DNA of 64,000 nt from an uncultured bacterium (GTDB lineage: Bacteria; Cyanobacteriota; Vampirovibrionia; Gastranaerophilales; Gastranaerophilaceae): positions 62,001 through 126,000 of the forward strand of contig CASDVM010000005.1 of the NCBI GenBank assembly GCA_949284415.1, in the 5' to 3' direction. The position numbers were made by a program, and so were the translations under genes. Under the pieces are notes generated by a model. That model was not told the origin of the DNA. It made no database searches and saw only the letters and a list, made by a program, of their open reading frames with translations. Below are positions 40,532 to 49,426 of the stretch, in pieces (within the stretch, counting starts at the first letter, position 1; every line of letters starts with the position of its first letter).

Positions 40532-41782
40532 TTACTTATTACTCAGCATCATTTTGGAGAGAATATTTTTTGCTGCCTGTAATTGTGCATCGTTGTTAGT
40601 TTTTACGTCTTTCAGGCTGAATTCTACTTTTATGTCGGGATTTATGCCCTTTTCATTTATGTCTGTGCCTTTGGGGGTTAAATATTTTGCAACTGTCAGA
40701 TTAAGACCCGTTTCGTTCGGCATCGGAATAATTTTTTGAACCATACCCTTACCGTAGGTTTTTGTTCCTAAAAGTTTTGCCTTATTGTAATCTTTCAGTG
40801 CGCCTGAAAGAATTTCGCTTGCACTTGCGGAATTGCCGTCAACAAGAACAATTGTAGGTTTTTTTATGCCGAATTCGGTATCCTGAGCGTCAATATTGTA
40901 TTTGTAGCCGTTTCTTCCGACTATACTCACTATGTTGCTGCCTTCAGGAAGAAATAAATTGGCGACAAATACGGCGTTAGGTAAAAGTCCGCCTGTATTT
41001 CCCCGAAGATCAAGTATTAAGCCTTTTGTATCTTTTGTTTTTTCAAGCGCTTCCAAAAATTCATTCGGCGTTGTTGAGCCTATAAAACTTGTAATTTGTA
41101 TATAGCCGATGTTTTTATCCACAACAGCGCTTTTTACTGTTTTAATTTTGATTTCTTTGCGCATAACTCTTTTAATCAGTTTATCTTTATTGCGCATAAT
41201 TGTGATATTTACAAAGCTGTTTTCAGGCCCTCTGACAAGATTTGCAACTTCAGAGAGCGCAAGGCCGTTCACTTCTTTCCCGTCAATTGCAAGTATAATA
41301 TCATCGGGAAGAAGATTTGCAAACTGAGCGGGAGTTCCTTCCATTACATTTACAATATGGATTTTCCCTGCAATTGAAGTGATATTTACACCGATACCCG
41401 TAATTTTTGAATTTATAGAATTATTCTGTTCTGAGTATTCCGATTTTGACATATATCGTGAATACGGGTCATTAAGGCTTGCAAGCATTGTGTCTATTGC
41501 AACTTTTGCATCGTCATCGCTTTTGATTTTGCCGTGATAGTGTTCTTTCCAGCGACCCCAGGCCTGATTGTTCAATTCTGCATCATAGTAATTGTCCCTG
41601 ATAATTTTCCATGAACTGTCAAAAAGTTTTTGCGAAGAAATATGATCATGGTCAACCATCTCAGGCATTTCAGAAATTTCAACATTTTTTTTGCCCATAA
41701 AAACCGCATTAAGGGCAAAAAGTCCAACGATTAATACTATTAAAATTACTGCCTGTCTTCTCTTCATACGAATATTTAACAT
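40532..41782 (-). CDS. ctpA: S41 carboxyl-terminal processing protease
   Basis: This 416-residue exported protease has an N-terminal membrane anchor (about 10-30), a PDZ domain (GIGVNITSIAGKIHIVNVME to ANLVRGPENS) and an S41 catalytic core: LDLRGNTGGLLPNAV, the Ser in GNSASASEILSGAL and the Lys in TKTYGKGMVQ. It trims C-termini of periplasmic proteins. The ATG at 41782 follows an overlapping TTG; neither has a strong ribosome site. Confidence 0.92.
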   Translation of the reverse strand: MLNIRMKRRQAVILIVLIVGLFALNAVFMGKKNVEISEMPEMVDHDHISSQKLFDSSWKIIRDNYYDAELNNQAWGRWKEHYHGKIKSDDDAKVAIDTMLASLNDPYSRYMSKSEYSEQNNSINSKITGIGVNITSIAGKIHIVNVMEGTPAQFANLLPDDIILAIDGKEVNGLALSEVANLVRGPENSFVNITIMRNKDKLIKRVMRKEIKIKTVKSAVVDKNIGYIQITSFIGSTTPNEFLEALEKTKDTKGLILDLRGNTGGLLPNAVFVANLFLPEGSNIVSIVGRNGYKYNIDAQDTEFGIKKPTIVLVDGNSASASEILSGALKDYNKAKLLGTKTYGKGMVQKIIPMPNETGLNLTVAKYLTPKGTDINEKGINPDIKVEFSLKDVKTNNDAQLQAAKNILSKMMLSNK

Positions 41783-41863
41783 CAATAATTTTTTTTAATC
41801 AATATACTTTTTAAGTAGTATAAAAGATTAGTATAATGTTTGCGCAGGTCTATATTTAGAGAT

Positions 41864-42553
41864 TTACAGATCCTCAAATCCGGGTGAAGTTGAAGGAAGG
41901 TTTTTGTAGCCTTCATTGGACATTACGGTTTTCTTTATGTATTTGTTTGAATAGCCTCCGCGTTCAAACAGTTTTTTTAAGGTATTTTCTCGCACGACAA
42001 GCGGGTGAAGTTCGTCATTGCTTTCAGGATAAAGCTTTGATATTTCGTACCAGACAGAAGCTTCCATTGTCCATGCATACGTTTCTTCCGCAAGCGAATT
42101 AAATTCGTCCTGATGCAGTGCTTCGTGCGATAAAAGGGCAGCAAGCGCACCGGGGGGAGCATCTTTATGGCGCGGATTTATAAATATAAAAAGTTGTTTA
42201 TTTTTTTTCCAGCCTAGAGCATCAAATTTTGCATAATCAGGGTTGATTGTCCCGAGATCTCTGAATTCGATTTTTACGGGACGGCCTGACAGATTGTTGC
42301 CAAGTATTGCGTTTCTTGAAAATTCTCCGTTTGTGCCTTTCAGCATATCAAGTGCAACATAAAATATTTCATCTTTCCCGACAGATTTGTACATTGGTTT
42401 AATTTCTTTTATATACTCGCTTGTGTATTTAGCCGGGTATGTTTTAGGAAGTTCAATAAGTTCTTCACTTTTTTTTGCAGAAAATGCAGGAAGTTGAAAT
42501 GCCAGAGTTATTGCTGTAATAAATAAAATTTTTCTAAATTGTTTGCTATCCAC
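41864..42553 (-). CDS. exported HExxH metallopeptidase-like protein
   Basis: I start at the GTG at 42553 because AGGAGA sits six bases upstream and the product then begins with a compact signal peptide (DSKQFRKILFITAITLAF, cut near AFSA). The mature domain holds LLSHEALHQDEFNSLAEETY: HEALH is a zinc HExxH motif with a downstream Glu cluster, as in gluzincins. The substrate is unknown; a periplasmic peptidase role is likely by motif only. Confidence 0.65.
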   Translation of the reverse strand: MDSKQFRKILFITAITLAFQLPAFSAKKSEELIELPKTYPAKYTSEYIKEIKPMYKSVGKDEIFYVALDMLKGTNGEFSRNAILGNNLSGRPVKIEFRDLGTINPDYAKFDALGWKKNKQLFIFINPRHKDAPPGALAALLSHEALHQDEFNSLAEETYAWTMEASVWYEISKLYPESNDELHPLVVRENTLKKLFERGGYSNKYIKKTVMSNEGYKNLPSTSPGFEDL

Positions 42554-42630
42554 TAATCTTCTCCTATAATTCCAATTCAAAACTACAAATGTAGCAGATA
42601 CTTAATATTATAATTATATAAATTCAGAGG

Positions 42631-44202
42631 TCAAATTTTTCTGTTAAGCGAAGCAAGTTCTTTATACATTATTCTGTATTCCAGATTTTGTGATATGCTT
42701 TCGGCTTCTTTAATGTATTCAAGAGCGGTTTTGTAATCCTCTTTTTCTTTATATATTTTGCTCATTTGCGCGTAATATCCGGCATTATTTGCGTCATACA
42801 TAATTGCGCGTTTCATACATTCTATTGCTTCATCGAAATCTTTTTGGGCAAATCTTACAAGTGCCAGATAATAATAACCGGGCGCGAAGTTCATATCAAT
42901 AGCAATTGCTTCCTGTGCAAAAGTTTTAGCCTTTTCATAATCCTGCATTTCAAATGCTGTTCGGGCGCCTGTTTCGTATGCTGTTATATAGTTTTCGTTT
43001 TCTTTTAGTATTTCATCTACAATTGCCAGCGCTTTTTCGTATTTTTTTTCGGCAGTATATATTTGTGCAAGTTCGCATTTGCAGTTTAAACTTTGCGGGT
43101 TCTGCGAAATTACTTTTAAGATTGTATTTTCAGCTTTTTCAAAGAGTGAAAGTTCTTTATAAACTTTTGAAAGAGCCGTAAGTGTAAAATTGTCGTCTTT
43201 TGATGTTTTCAAGTTTGTTTCCAGTTCAGATTGAGCGCCCAGAAAATCTTTTTTTTCATATTTTAAAAGTGCATTGAGAACGTGCGCCGGACTATAATCC
43301 GGTGTGTGTTCAAGAATGTAATCAATTTCTTTTTGAGCTTTTTCAAAATCTTTTTGTTCATAATACAGATAAGCCAGAGAATATCTGTAACCTGATATAT
43401 CGGGCGCCATGCGGACAGCCTGAAGATAAGACCGGACAGCTTCTTTGTACCAGCCGTTATAAAAATATGCGTTGCCGAGATTATAAAAATATCTGTGATT
43501 TTTTTTGTCGATTGATGATGCTTTAGAAAAATATTTTATTGCATCAATAAATTTCATATCTTCGAGAGCAAAAACCCCCAGATAGTTTAGAATTTCGGGA
43601 TTTTCAGATGTTTTGGAAAAAGTATTAAAAATATTTTTTGATTTTTCAAAATCGTTTTTTTCAAAATATATTTTTCCAAGCAGTACAAGTGCGTCTTCAT
43701 TTTCAGGATTAATTTTTAAAACCTGTTCAAGTCTTGTTTTTGCATCTTCAACTTTTCCGTTATCATAGAATGCTTTTGCAATATGATATATAACGCTGTC
43801 ATTGTCAGGAATTTCATTTTCGAGTTCTTTTATTTTGTTTAATTCGCATGAGCTTGATAACGAATCTGTTAATTTAATAAGATTTTCCGGAGTTTTTTCA
43901 AGCTCGTAAATTGTCTGCGCTGTTTTTACCGCATTTTCTTTTTCAGCAGAGCAGTTATAAATTTTTTGCATAAGCTTAAGTGCTTCAATATGCTGAGGCT
44001 TGCTTTTAAGAACTTTATCAAGATACTGCGCAGATCGCTGGAAATTGTTAAGCAGAAAATATAGTTCTCCGAGCTGAAACAGAATTTCAATATTATCGCT
44101 TTCAAGCTCGAGAGCTTTATAAAGCATTTCTATTGCCTGTTTGTAACACCCCTGCGACTTTAAATCAAATGCCTGTTTTATGTATTCTAAAGTTTCCTGC
44201 AT
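42631..44202 (-). CDS. TPR repeat protein
   Basis: This 523-residue protein consists of about 14 tandem tetratricopeptide repeats (for example ALVLLGKIYFEKNDFEKSKN and YFYNLGNAYFYNGWYKEAVR), a scaffold for protein-protein contacts. No signal peptide, membrane segment or catalytic domain. CGGAG precedes the ATG. It lies ten bases downstream of the ftsB-like gene, so an envelope-assembly or division role is possible by context only. Confidence 0.85.
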   Translation of the reverse strand: MQETLEYIKQAFDLKSQGCYKQAIEMLYKALELESDNIEILFQLGELYFLLNNFQRSAQYLDKVLKSKPQHIEALKLMQKIYNCSAEKENAVKTAQTIYELEKTPENLIKLTDSLSSSCELNKIKELENEIPDNDSVIYHIAKAFYDNGKVEDAKTRLEQVLKINPENEDALVLLGKIYFEKNDFEKSKNIFNTFSKTSENPEILNYLGVFALEDMKFIDAIKYFSKASSIDKKNHRYFYNLGNAYFYNGWYKEAVRSYLQAVRMAPDISGYRYSLAYLYYEQKDFEKAQKEIDYILEHTPDYSPAHVLNALLKYEKKDFLGAQSELETNLKTSKDDNFTLTALSKVYKELSLFEKAENTILKVISQNPQSLNCKCELAQIYTAEKKYEKALAIVDEILKENENYITAYETGARTAFEMQDYEKAKTFAQEAIAIDMNFAPGYYYLALVRFAQKDFDEAIECMKRAIMYDANNAGYYAQMSKIYKEKEDYKTALEYIKEAESISQNLEYRIMYKELASLNRKI

Positions 44203-44212
44203 TTATACTCCG

Positions 44213-44611
44213 TTATTTTTTCTTATGATTTTTTTTGTGTTTGTTCTTCTTATTTTTTGTATTTTGTTTCTGGTTATTGTTAATAAGAATTAAAACTTCA
44301 TCTTCTCCTGCCATTTTCAGGTTGTTTCTTGCAATGCCTTCGAGGCTTGATGTTGATGAGAACAATTTTATATCCTGTTTCAGTTCTTGATTTTGATTTT
44401 CTGCTTCATCACGAATTTTTGAAAGAGTTGAGATTTTGGCTCTGTAAGATATTGTTTTGGAAATATTCAATATGGCTCCGAAGCCTATCTGGATAAGGCA
44501 GAATAAAAGAACAAGCGTTAAAAATGAATAATAAAAGCCTGTTTTGTTTTTCGATTTTCTCTGCGAAGTAATTTTGATTTCTTCCTGTCCTTGTTCTGTG
44601 TTATCAGCCAT
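44213..44611 (-). CDS. FtsB/DivIC-like septum formation initiator
   Basis: This 132-residue protein has a basic N-terminus, one membrane helix (about 27-48), a coiled coil (55-85: RAKISTLSKIRDEAENQNQE) and the small EGIARNNLKMAGEDEVLILI motif typical of DivIC/FtsB. The extreme C-terminus is an unusual Lys/Asn/His-rich tail (about 110-132). It is a division protein that partners FtsL; an FtsL-like gene lies at 51617. Confidence 0.75.
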   Translation of the reverse strand: MADNTEQGQEEIKITSQRKSKNKTGFYYSFLTLVLLFCLIQIGFGAILNISKTISYRAKISTLSKIRDEAENQNQELKQDIKLFSSTSSLEGIARNNLKMAGEDEVLILINNNQKQNTKNKKNKHKKNHKKK

Positions 44612-44672
44612 AAAACCTCACAACTGAATTATAAACAAAATAAACTCTTAAAACAACTAAATTAGAATAACT

Positions 44673-45557
44673 TTACAATTTGAATTTCGCGGAAAAGTTA
44701 AATTGTGTTTTATTTTCTCCTGTGTCTGCAAAATATGTTTGTTTTGCGCCTGCCTCCAGCAGCATTCTGTCTTTGTCTTTTTTTCCGAGCGGATTAAGTG
44801 AAAAAATTAATTCGGAAGATCTTCTGTTTCTGGTAACATCTGCGCTCAAATTGGTTTTTAACGAAAAATAACTGTTGAGTTTTAATTCGGGAGTTACTGA
44901 GATTGTATTGTAATCCTGTGCATAAGTAGTATTTAAAGATTTTTTTACCGATGAACTCAGGGCAAATTTACTTTTTTCATATTTTGTGAACAAGCCTGCT
45001 TCAGATTCAAGCATTGCAATATTGTCTATTTCGTTGTTATAAAGCGCACCGAATGTAAAATCTCCTTTTGTTTCCGAAGAGCGTATATTATTCGGTTTTA
45101 TTTGATATTCGCTGTTTTTATATTGTGAGAGAGCTTTTACAGGTTTAACAGCTGATGACAGATCAAGCCCCTGCGAAGCAGAAATTTTTTGCGGTTGTTT
45201 TAAGTTAAGGACAAAATTGTTGTCTTCATCTTTCAGATATATTGCATTTGAATCTTCAATATACTGTGCATAGCCTTTTAATACTGTTGCGCCGAGTGTT
45301 ACGTCATCTTCGAGGCCTTCGGGGATAAGTGTTATGGGGGCGTCTTCAGAGTCTTCTTGTGAACTTTCAATATACTTAACTTCTTCTTGTTTTTCTGTGG
45401 TGTCAGTTTTTTTGTCAGTGTCATCAGGTATCGAATAAATAAAAATATTCGGCAGGGGATTTTCAACTCCTGTGGCGGGAACCATTTTTTTGTTGAGTGA
45501 ATATCCCGGAGATTGCATAAATATTATTGCCAGCACTAATAACACTAATCTCTTCAT
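44673..45557 (-). CDS. predicted outer-membrane beta-barrel protein
   Basis: This 294-residue protein has a signal peptide (MKRLVLLVLAIIFMQSPGYS), an acidic Thr/Glu-rich linker (45-80), a VTLGATVLKGYAQYIEDSN segment and a C-terminal half of alternating strands (SKFALSSSVKKSLNTTY; SYFSLKTNLSADVTRN) ending NFSAKFKL. That is the pattern of a small outer-membrane barrel. No ribosome site; a promoter lies six bases before the ATG. Confidence 0.65.
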   Translation of the reverse strand: MKRLVLLVLAIIFMQSPGYSLNKKMVPATGVENPLPNIFIYSIPDDTDKKTDTTEKQEEVKYIESSQEDSEDAPITLIPEGLEDDVTLGATVLKGYAQYIEDSNAIYLKDEDNNFVLNLKQPQKISASQGLDLSSAVKPVKALSQYKNSEYQIKPNNIRSSETKGDFTFGALYNNEIDNIAMLESEAGLFTKYEKSKFALSSSVKKSLNTTYAQDYNTISVTPELKLNSYFSLKTNLSADVTRNRRSSELIFSLNPLGKKDKDRMLLEAGAKQTYFADTGENKTQFNFSAKFKL

Positions 45558-45563
45558 ATAAAT

Positions 45564-45592
45564 ATTTTAGAAACTAAACGTGATATAGTCAA
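45564..45592 (-). promoter_or_regulatory. promoter giving a leaderless transcript
   Basis: On the minus strand TTGACT (45592-45587), 17 bases, TAAAAT (45569-45564), then six bases to the ATG at 45557. Confidence 0.65.
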
Positions 45593-45602
45593 ATTATAAA
45601 GT

Positions 45603-45776
45603 TTATTTGTTATTATTTTCTTCTTCAAGGTTGTCAAGTGCATATTCACAGCACTGGCGCACCAGACTGTTAAGAGAAACGCCTTTATTTTGTGCAATGG
45701 TGTATAATTTTTCAACCAATGGTACGGGAAGTCTGAAAGTTTTATTAGTCATTTCTTCTTTTTCTACTTTAAACAT
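45603..45776 (-). CDS. ribbon-helix-helix regulator
   Basis: The core MTNKTFRLPVPLVEKLYTIA, then QNKGVSLNSLVRQCCEYALD, is a ribbon-helix-helix (Arc/CopG/HicB-like) DNA-binding fold. I prefer the start at 45776 (MFKVEKEEM; 57 residues); 45752 is possible. Longer frames reach 45851 but run through the operator region. It is divergent from a pilin-like gene, and the shared spacer holds three alternating half-sites, so it probably represses itself and the pilin. No toxin partner is adjacent. Confidence 0.75.
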   Translation of the reverse strand: MFKVEKEEMTNKTFRLPVPLVEKLYTIAQNKGVSLNSLVRQCCEYALDNLEEENNNK

Positions 45777-45835
45777 ATAAACAATATACATTATTTTACA
45801 CCTGTTTTTATACAACAAATTTTTATATAACTTTA

Positions 45836-45865
45836 CAAGTGTATTTTGCACTTGAAAAACAAGTG
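45836..45865. promoter_or_regulatory. triple half-site operator
   Basis: CAAGTG (45836-45841), CACTTG (45849-45854) and CAAGTG (45860-45865) alternate. They overlap the -35 box of the pilin promoter. A related AGGTGTAAA lies at about 45792. Confidence 0.6.
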
Positions 45866-45880
45866 TAAATATTGTATAAT
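45852..45880 (+). promoter_or_regulatory. pilin promoter under the operator
   Basis: TTGAAA (45852-45857), 17 bases, TATAAT (45875-45880), upstream of the pilin at 45947. Confidence 0.7.
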
Positions 45881-45946
45881 TGAAATGAGATTAGTTATAG
45901 TTTACTGCGGAGAAGTATTACATCACATATAAGAAAGGGCTTGAAT

Positions 45947-46651
45947 ATGAAAAAAACTGCATTCACTCTTGCGGAAGTATTAATTACTCTTGGTATAATC
46001 GGTGTAGTAGCAGCCTTAACAATGCCGGCATTAGTTTCAAATCATCGTAAAAAAGTTGTGGAAACACGACTTGCAAAATTTTACAGTACAATGAATCAGG
46101 CAATAAAAATGGCTGAGGCTGATTATGGAGATCTTTCTAACTGGGATATTCTCCAATCAGGTTTCAATGAAGATGCTGACGGCAATCAGACAACACCAAA
46201 ATCTCTGGAATGGTTTAATAAATATTTAAAGCCTTATCTTAAGTTGACAAAATCAGAATTTGACGGTAATTCTAACGGTAAAATGCTTGCATATTTCCCT
46301 GACGGAAGTCTTGCATTAATCAGCAGTGCCAGCATAATATTTTATCCGCAGGCAAAGGATTATACAAATGTTGAAAAAGAAGAAGGCGGTTTTCATAGAA
46401 AACAGGAAATCTGCGGAACTAAATATTTTACATTCATGTTCTCTCCCTGGAATAAAGACAGTGCATACAAATATCACTATAATAAAGGAGTAGAACCATA
46501 TATGTATAATTGGGACGGTACTGAAGCAATGTTGAGAAATGACAGCTCTATCGGGTGTAAAAAAGATGTCAGCAACGAAAGAGCATACTGTACCGCGTTG
46601 ATTCAAATGAACGGCTGGAAAATTCCGAAAGATTATCCGCTTAGATTTTAG
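45947..46651 (+). CDS. prepilin-like protein
   Basis: This 234-residue pilin-like protein has the shortest leader of the group: MKKTA|FTLAEVLITLGIIGVVAALTM. The start at 45947 has AAAGGG nine bases upstream; a TTG two codons earlier is less likely. The body is soluble with a late Cys pair, and the tail NGWKIPKDYPLRF is a variant of the common DGW-x-I-K-x-DYPW ending. Its promoter overlaps ribbon-helix-helix operator half-sites, so it is probably regulated. Confidence 0.87.
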   Translation: MKKTAFTLAEVLITLGIIGVVAALTMPALVSNHRKKVVETRLAKFYSTMNQAIKMAEADYGDLSNWDILQSGFNEDADGNQTTPKSLEWFNKYLKPYLKLTKSEFDGNSNGKMLAYFPDGSLALISSASIIFYPQAKDYTNVEKEEGGFHRKQEICGTKYFTFMFSPWNKDSAYKYHYNKGVEPYMYNWDGTEAMLRNDSSIGCKKDVSNERAYCTALIQMNGWKIPKDYPLRF

Positions 46652-46741
46652 TATTAATAAATTGAAATAAATCTTGATATCATATTTTGCCCGTGATATT
46701 CTATTAAGGCGAAATTATAAATAGAAACGAGGGAAAATTTT

Positions 46742-48211
46742 ATGTCAGATGTTAGAGTCAGAATTGCTCCGTCTCCGAGCGGAAATTTACACATAGGTAC
46801 TGCAAGAACAGCGTTATTTAACTATTTGTTTGCTAAAAAAAATAACGGGAAATTTGTTTTAAGAATAGAAGATACGGATGCCGAACGTACAAGTCAGGCG
46901 TATATTGATAATATTTTTGACAGCTTGAAAGCGTTAGGATTAAACTGGGATGAAGGTCCTGATGTCGGCGGTCCGTACGGACCTTATACACAGTCTGAAA
47001 GATTTGATATTTATCCTAAATATGCTCAAATTCTTTTGGATAAAGGTTTTGCATACGAATGCTTCTGTACGCCCGAGGAATTAGAAGCAGAGAAAAAGCA
47101 GGCTGCCGAAAATAAAAAACCTTATGTTTATACAAAAAAATGCCTGAATTTAACGGATGAAGAAAAAGCTAAACTCAAAGCGGAAGGTAGAAAACCCGCA
47201 ATCAGATTTAATATTGAAAAAGCGCAGAAAGCTTTTCATGATTCCTCAATTTTAAAATTTGATGATATGGTAAAAGGCGAACTTCATGTTGATACAAATC
47301 TTCTCGGTGATTTCGTAATTATGAAATCTAACGGTACTCCGACTTACAATTTTGCGGTTGTAATTGATGATATGCTGATGAAAATTTCGCATGTTATAAG
47401 AGGAGAAGATCATATTTCAAATACTTTCAAACAAATCCTGATATTTGAAGCTTTAGGTGCTGAAGTCCCGAAATTCGGACATCTCGGTATGATTCTTGCT
47501 CCTGACAGAAGCAAGCTTTCAAAACGCCACGGTGCAACTGCTGTTTCTGAATTTGTTGAAAAAGGTTATTTGACGGATGCTTTGATTAACTTTGTTGCAC
47601 TTCTGGGGTGGTCGCCGTCTGACGGTCAGGAAATTAAAACGGTTGATGAGATTGCAAAAGATTTCAGAATTAATGAAATATCTTCTTCAAACTCGATTTT
47701 TGAATACGACAAATTAAACTGGATGAACAGCCATTATATTAAAATGCTTTCTATTCCTGAATTGAAAGAGAGATTGAAACCGTATTTGACAAAATACAAT
47801 CTCAATGAATTAACGGACGCTCAATATACACGTATGGTTGAGATAACTTATGAACCGTTAACACTCTTGTCTGATATTACGGATGCTGTTCCTTATTTCT
47901 TCGGCGAAGATGTTGAAATCGATGACAAAGCAAGAGAAACTCTTGATACGGAAGTCTCGCAGGATGTTTTGAAAACATTTACGGAACAGGCAAAGGATTG
48001 GGAATGGACAGAGGAAAATCTTCATGAAAAACTGGAAGCTTTTAGAGCGTACTACAAAGAAAAAGGTGTTAAACCTAAAATTACAATGTGGGCTGTCAGA
48101 GCTGCCGTAACAGGAAGAATTTGCGGTGCTGATATGACAGCAATCCTTGCAATTATAGGTAAAGAAAAAACTTTCCACAGGGTAAAAGCTGCTATGAAGC
48201 AGGCTGTTTAG
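46742..48211 (+). CDS. gltX: glutamyl-tRNA synthetase
   Basis: This 489-residue class I synthetase has RIAPSPSGNLHIGTARTALF (HIGH region), LRIEDTDAERT, GEDHISNTFKQ and DRSKLSKRHGAT (KMSKS region), then the C-terminal anticodon-binding helical domain. Because gatB is present it probably also charges tRNA-Gln with Glu. AGGG precedes the ATG, and an intrinsic terminator follows. Confidence 0.97.
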   Translation: MSDVRVRIAPSPSGNLHIGTARTALFNYLFAKKNNGKFVLRIEDTDAERTSQAYIDNIFDSLKALGLNWDEGPDVGGPYGPYTQSERFDIYPKYAQILLDKGFAYECFCTPEELEAEKKQAAENKKPYVYTKKCLNLTDEEKAKLKAEGRKPAIRFNIEKAQKAFHDSSILKFDDMVKGELHVDTNLLGDFVIMKSNGTPTYNFAVVIDDMLMKISHVIRGEDHISNTFKQILIFEALGAEVPKFGHLGMILAPDRSKLSKRHGATAVSEFVEKGYLTDALINFVALLGWSPSDGQEIKTVDEIAKDFRINEISSSNSIFEYDKLNWMNSHYIKMLSIPELKERLKPYLTKYNLNELTDAQYTRMVEITYEPLTLLSDITDAVPYFFGEDVEIDDKARETLDTEVSQDVLKTFTEQAKDWEWTEENLHEKLEAFRAYYKEKGVKPKITMWAVRAAVTGRICGADMTAILAIIGKEKTFHRVKAAMKQAV

Positions 48212-48247
48212 TAAAATTTCGGGATAAATTTATAATTTTATAATTTT

Positions 48248-48282
48248 AAAATAAGTCCGGTTAAAAGTCGGACTTATTTTTA
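48248..48282 (+). terminator. gltX terminator
   Basis: AAATAAGTCC / GGACTTATTT stem with an 11-base loop and T tail. Confidence 0.85.
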
Positions 48283-48385
48283 TTTTGTAACAAATTGTTA
48301 TAAATGTTTTCTATAATTAAAGTTTTACATTATACCTGTCGTCATGTGTAATATGTATTGCTAATGAGTTTATTGGGGATTATAT

Positions 48386-48595
48386 ATGGTTGATATCTAC
48401 ATTACTTCTAATGAGATAAAAAAATATATTTTTATGATTGTATTGTTTAACGCGATTTTCCCGCGTGTGCTGGAAGAAAGCGGAATGGTTATTAATATTG
48501 AAGATGCTGAAGACAGCTCTTATATCAAGCGTATGGAATACTCGCATTTTATTGAGCGCTACGATTTTTACGGATTAAATCAGATTGCAGAGTAG
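48386..48595 (+). CDS. small protein of unknown function
   Basis: This 69-residue protein begins MVDIYITSNEIKKYIFMIVL, with one short hydrophobic patch (14-26) and an acidic/aromatic C-terminal half. TTGGGGA is a possible ribosome site. It ends immediately before the convergent AbrB-like gene (0-base gap). No family recognised. Confidence 0.45.
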   Translation: MVDIYITSNEIKKYIFMIVLFNAIFPRVLEESGMVINIEDAEDSSYIKRMEYSHFIERYDFYGLNQIAE

Positions 48596-48760
48596 TTAAA
48601 TATCTTCGCGCTTTTTGTCGCTTCTGGTAATAATGAGCTTTCCTGCTTCAATTGTGTATTCCACTAAATCTGTTTCAGGATTAACTTTTAACAGTTCAAG
48701 AATTGTCTTGTTAACTGTTAAAGCCCATCCGTTGCCATTTCTCATGAGTTTTCTATACAT
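48596..48760 (-). CDS. AbrB/MazE-like small DNA-binding protein
   Basis: This 54-residue protein reads MYRKLMRNGNGWALTVNKTI, LELLKVNPETDLVEYTIEAG and then KLIITRSDKKREDI, the swapped-hairpin AbrB pattern (G-W-A-L-T-V-N-K in the loop and L-I-I-T at the last strand). It may be an antitoxin or a global regulator. No toxin gene is beside it; the convergent 69-residue protein is the only neighbour. Confidence 0.65.
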   Translation of the reverse strand: MYRKLMRNGNGWALTVNKTILELLKVNPETDLVEYTIEAGKLIITRSDKKREDI

Positions 48761-48929
48761 TATTGTCTTTTAACTTACATTGTACCTGACAATATCATAT
48801 CTAATGTTATATCATATTTCTAACCATACATTGCTTGGTTTAATGTATGTATTGTTAAATTGCTTCTTGACTTAATTAAGAATAGTAGTATGAACATTAG
48901 AGCAGATAATGTATCTGCTCTTTTTCTTA

Positions 48930-49260
48930 TAGGTTAGTAGTTAGTAGGGTGGGATAAGTAAAGCGTTCCCACCTTCTAATGCTAACGGATGTCAAGAAGT
49001 CCGGAAGTCAAGCTATTATCGGTGATACGCACAAAAATGCTTTCTGAACCCAGCCAGCCTTCCAGCCCTCTGAACATTTGTTCTTCCTGCTTGCATCCCA
49101 CCCTAGCCCTCCCCCGTTTGGGGAGGGAATAAATACTTTCCCCTCTCCCTTTGGGGAGAGGGTGTCCGCAGGACCGGAGAGGGGTTTAAAAACATTTCCC
49201 TAACCTCGGTAGAGGGATAAAGAGAGAGGGTTAATTATTAACAAAAATTTATAAAAATGC
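48930..49260. repeat. repeat-rich spacer, first copy
   Basis: No gene is seen. In order: GTTAGTAGTTAGTAGGGTGG, GGATGTCAAGAAGTCCGGAAG (48985), an inverted CCAGCCAGCCTTCCAGCCC (about 49057), CCCTCCCCCGTTTGGGGAGGG (about 49107) and CCCCTCTCCCTTTGGGGAGAG (about 49139). A related block lies at 54661-55120. Confidence 0.7.
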
Positions 49261-49345
49261 ACATGTAACGAAATGTAAAGATGAGTTTAAAATGGCTGAA
49301 ACCCTTGATACAACCCTCATAGGATAGGATAGGATAGGATGTATT
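49260..49345 (+). promoter_or_regulatory. shared leader element with AGGAT repeat, copy 1
   Basis: TAACGAAATGTAAAGA (49266-49281), TTTAAAATGGCTGAAACCCT, TTGATACAA, then four AGGAT units (49321-49340). About 80 bases match the element at 55125-55206. The core recurs at 52532. Confidence 0.6.
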
Positions 49346-49426
49346 GCGCCTATAGCAATTAATTTAAGACTTGTGTTTTCATAAATATGAAGTAGTACAA
49401 GCAAAATAGAAAGGTTAAGGACAACT

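Noticed and set aside
45603-45776. Toxin-antitoxin pair with the ribbon-helix-helix protein
   Set aside because: No small toxin gene lies next to it on the same strand; the upstream neighbour is a pilin with a shared operator.
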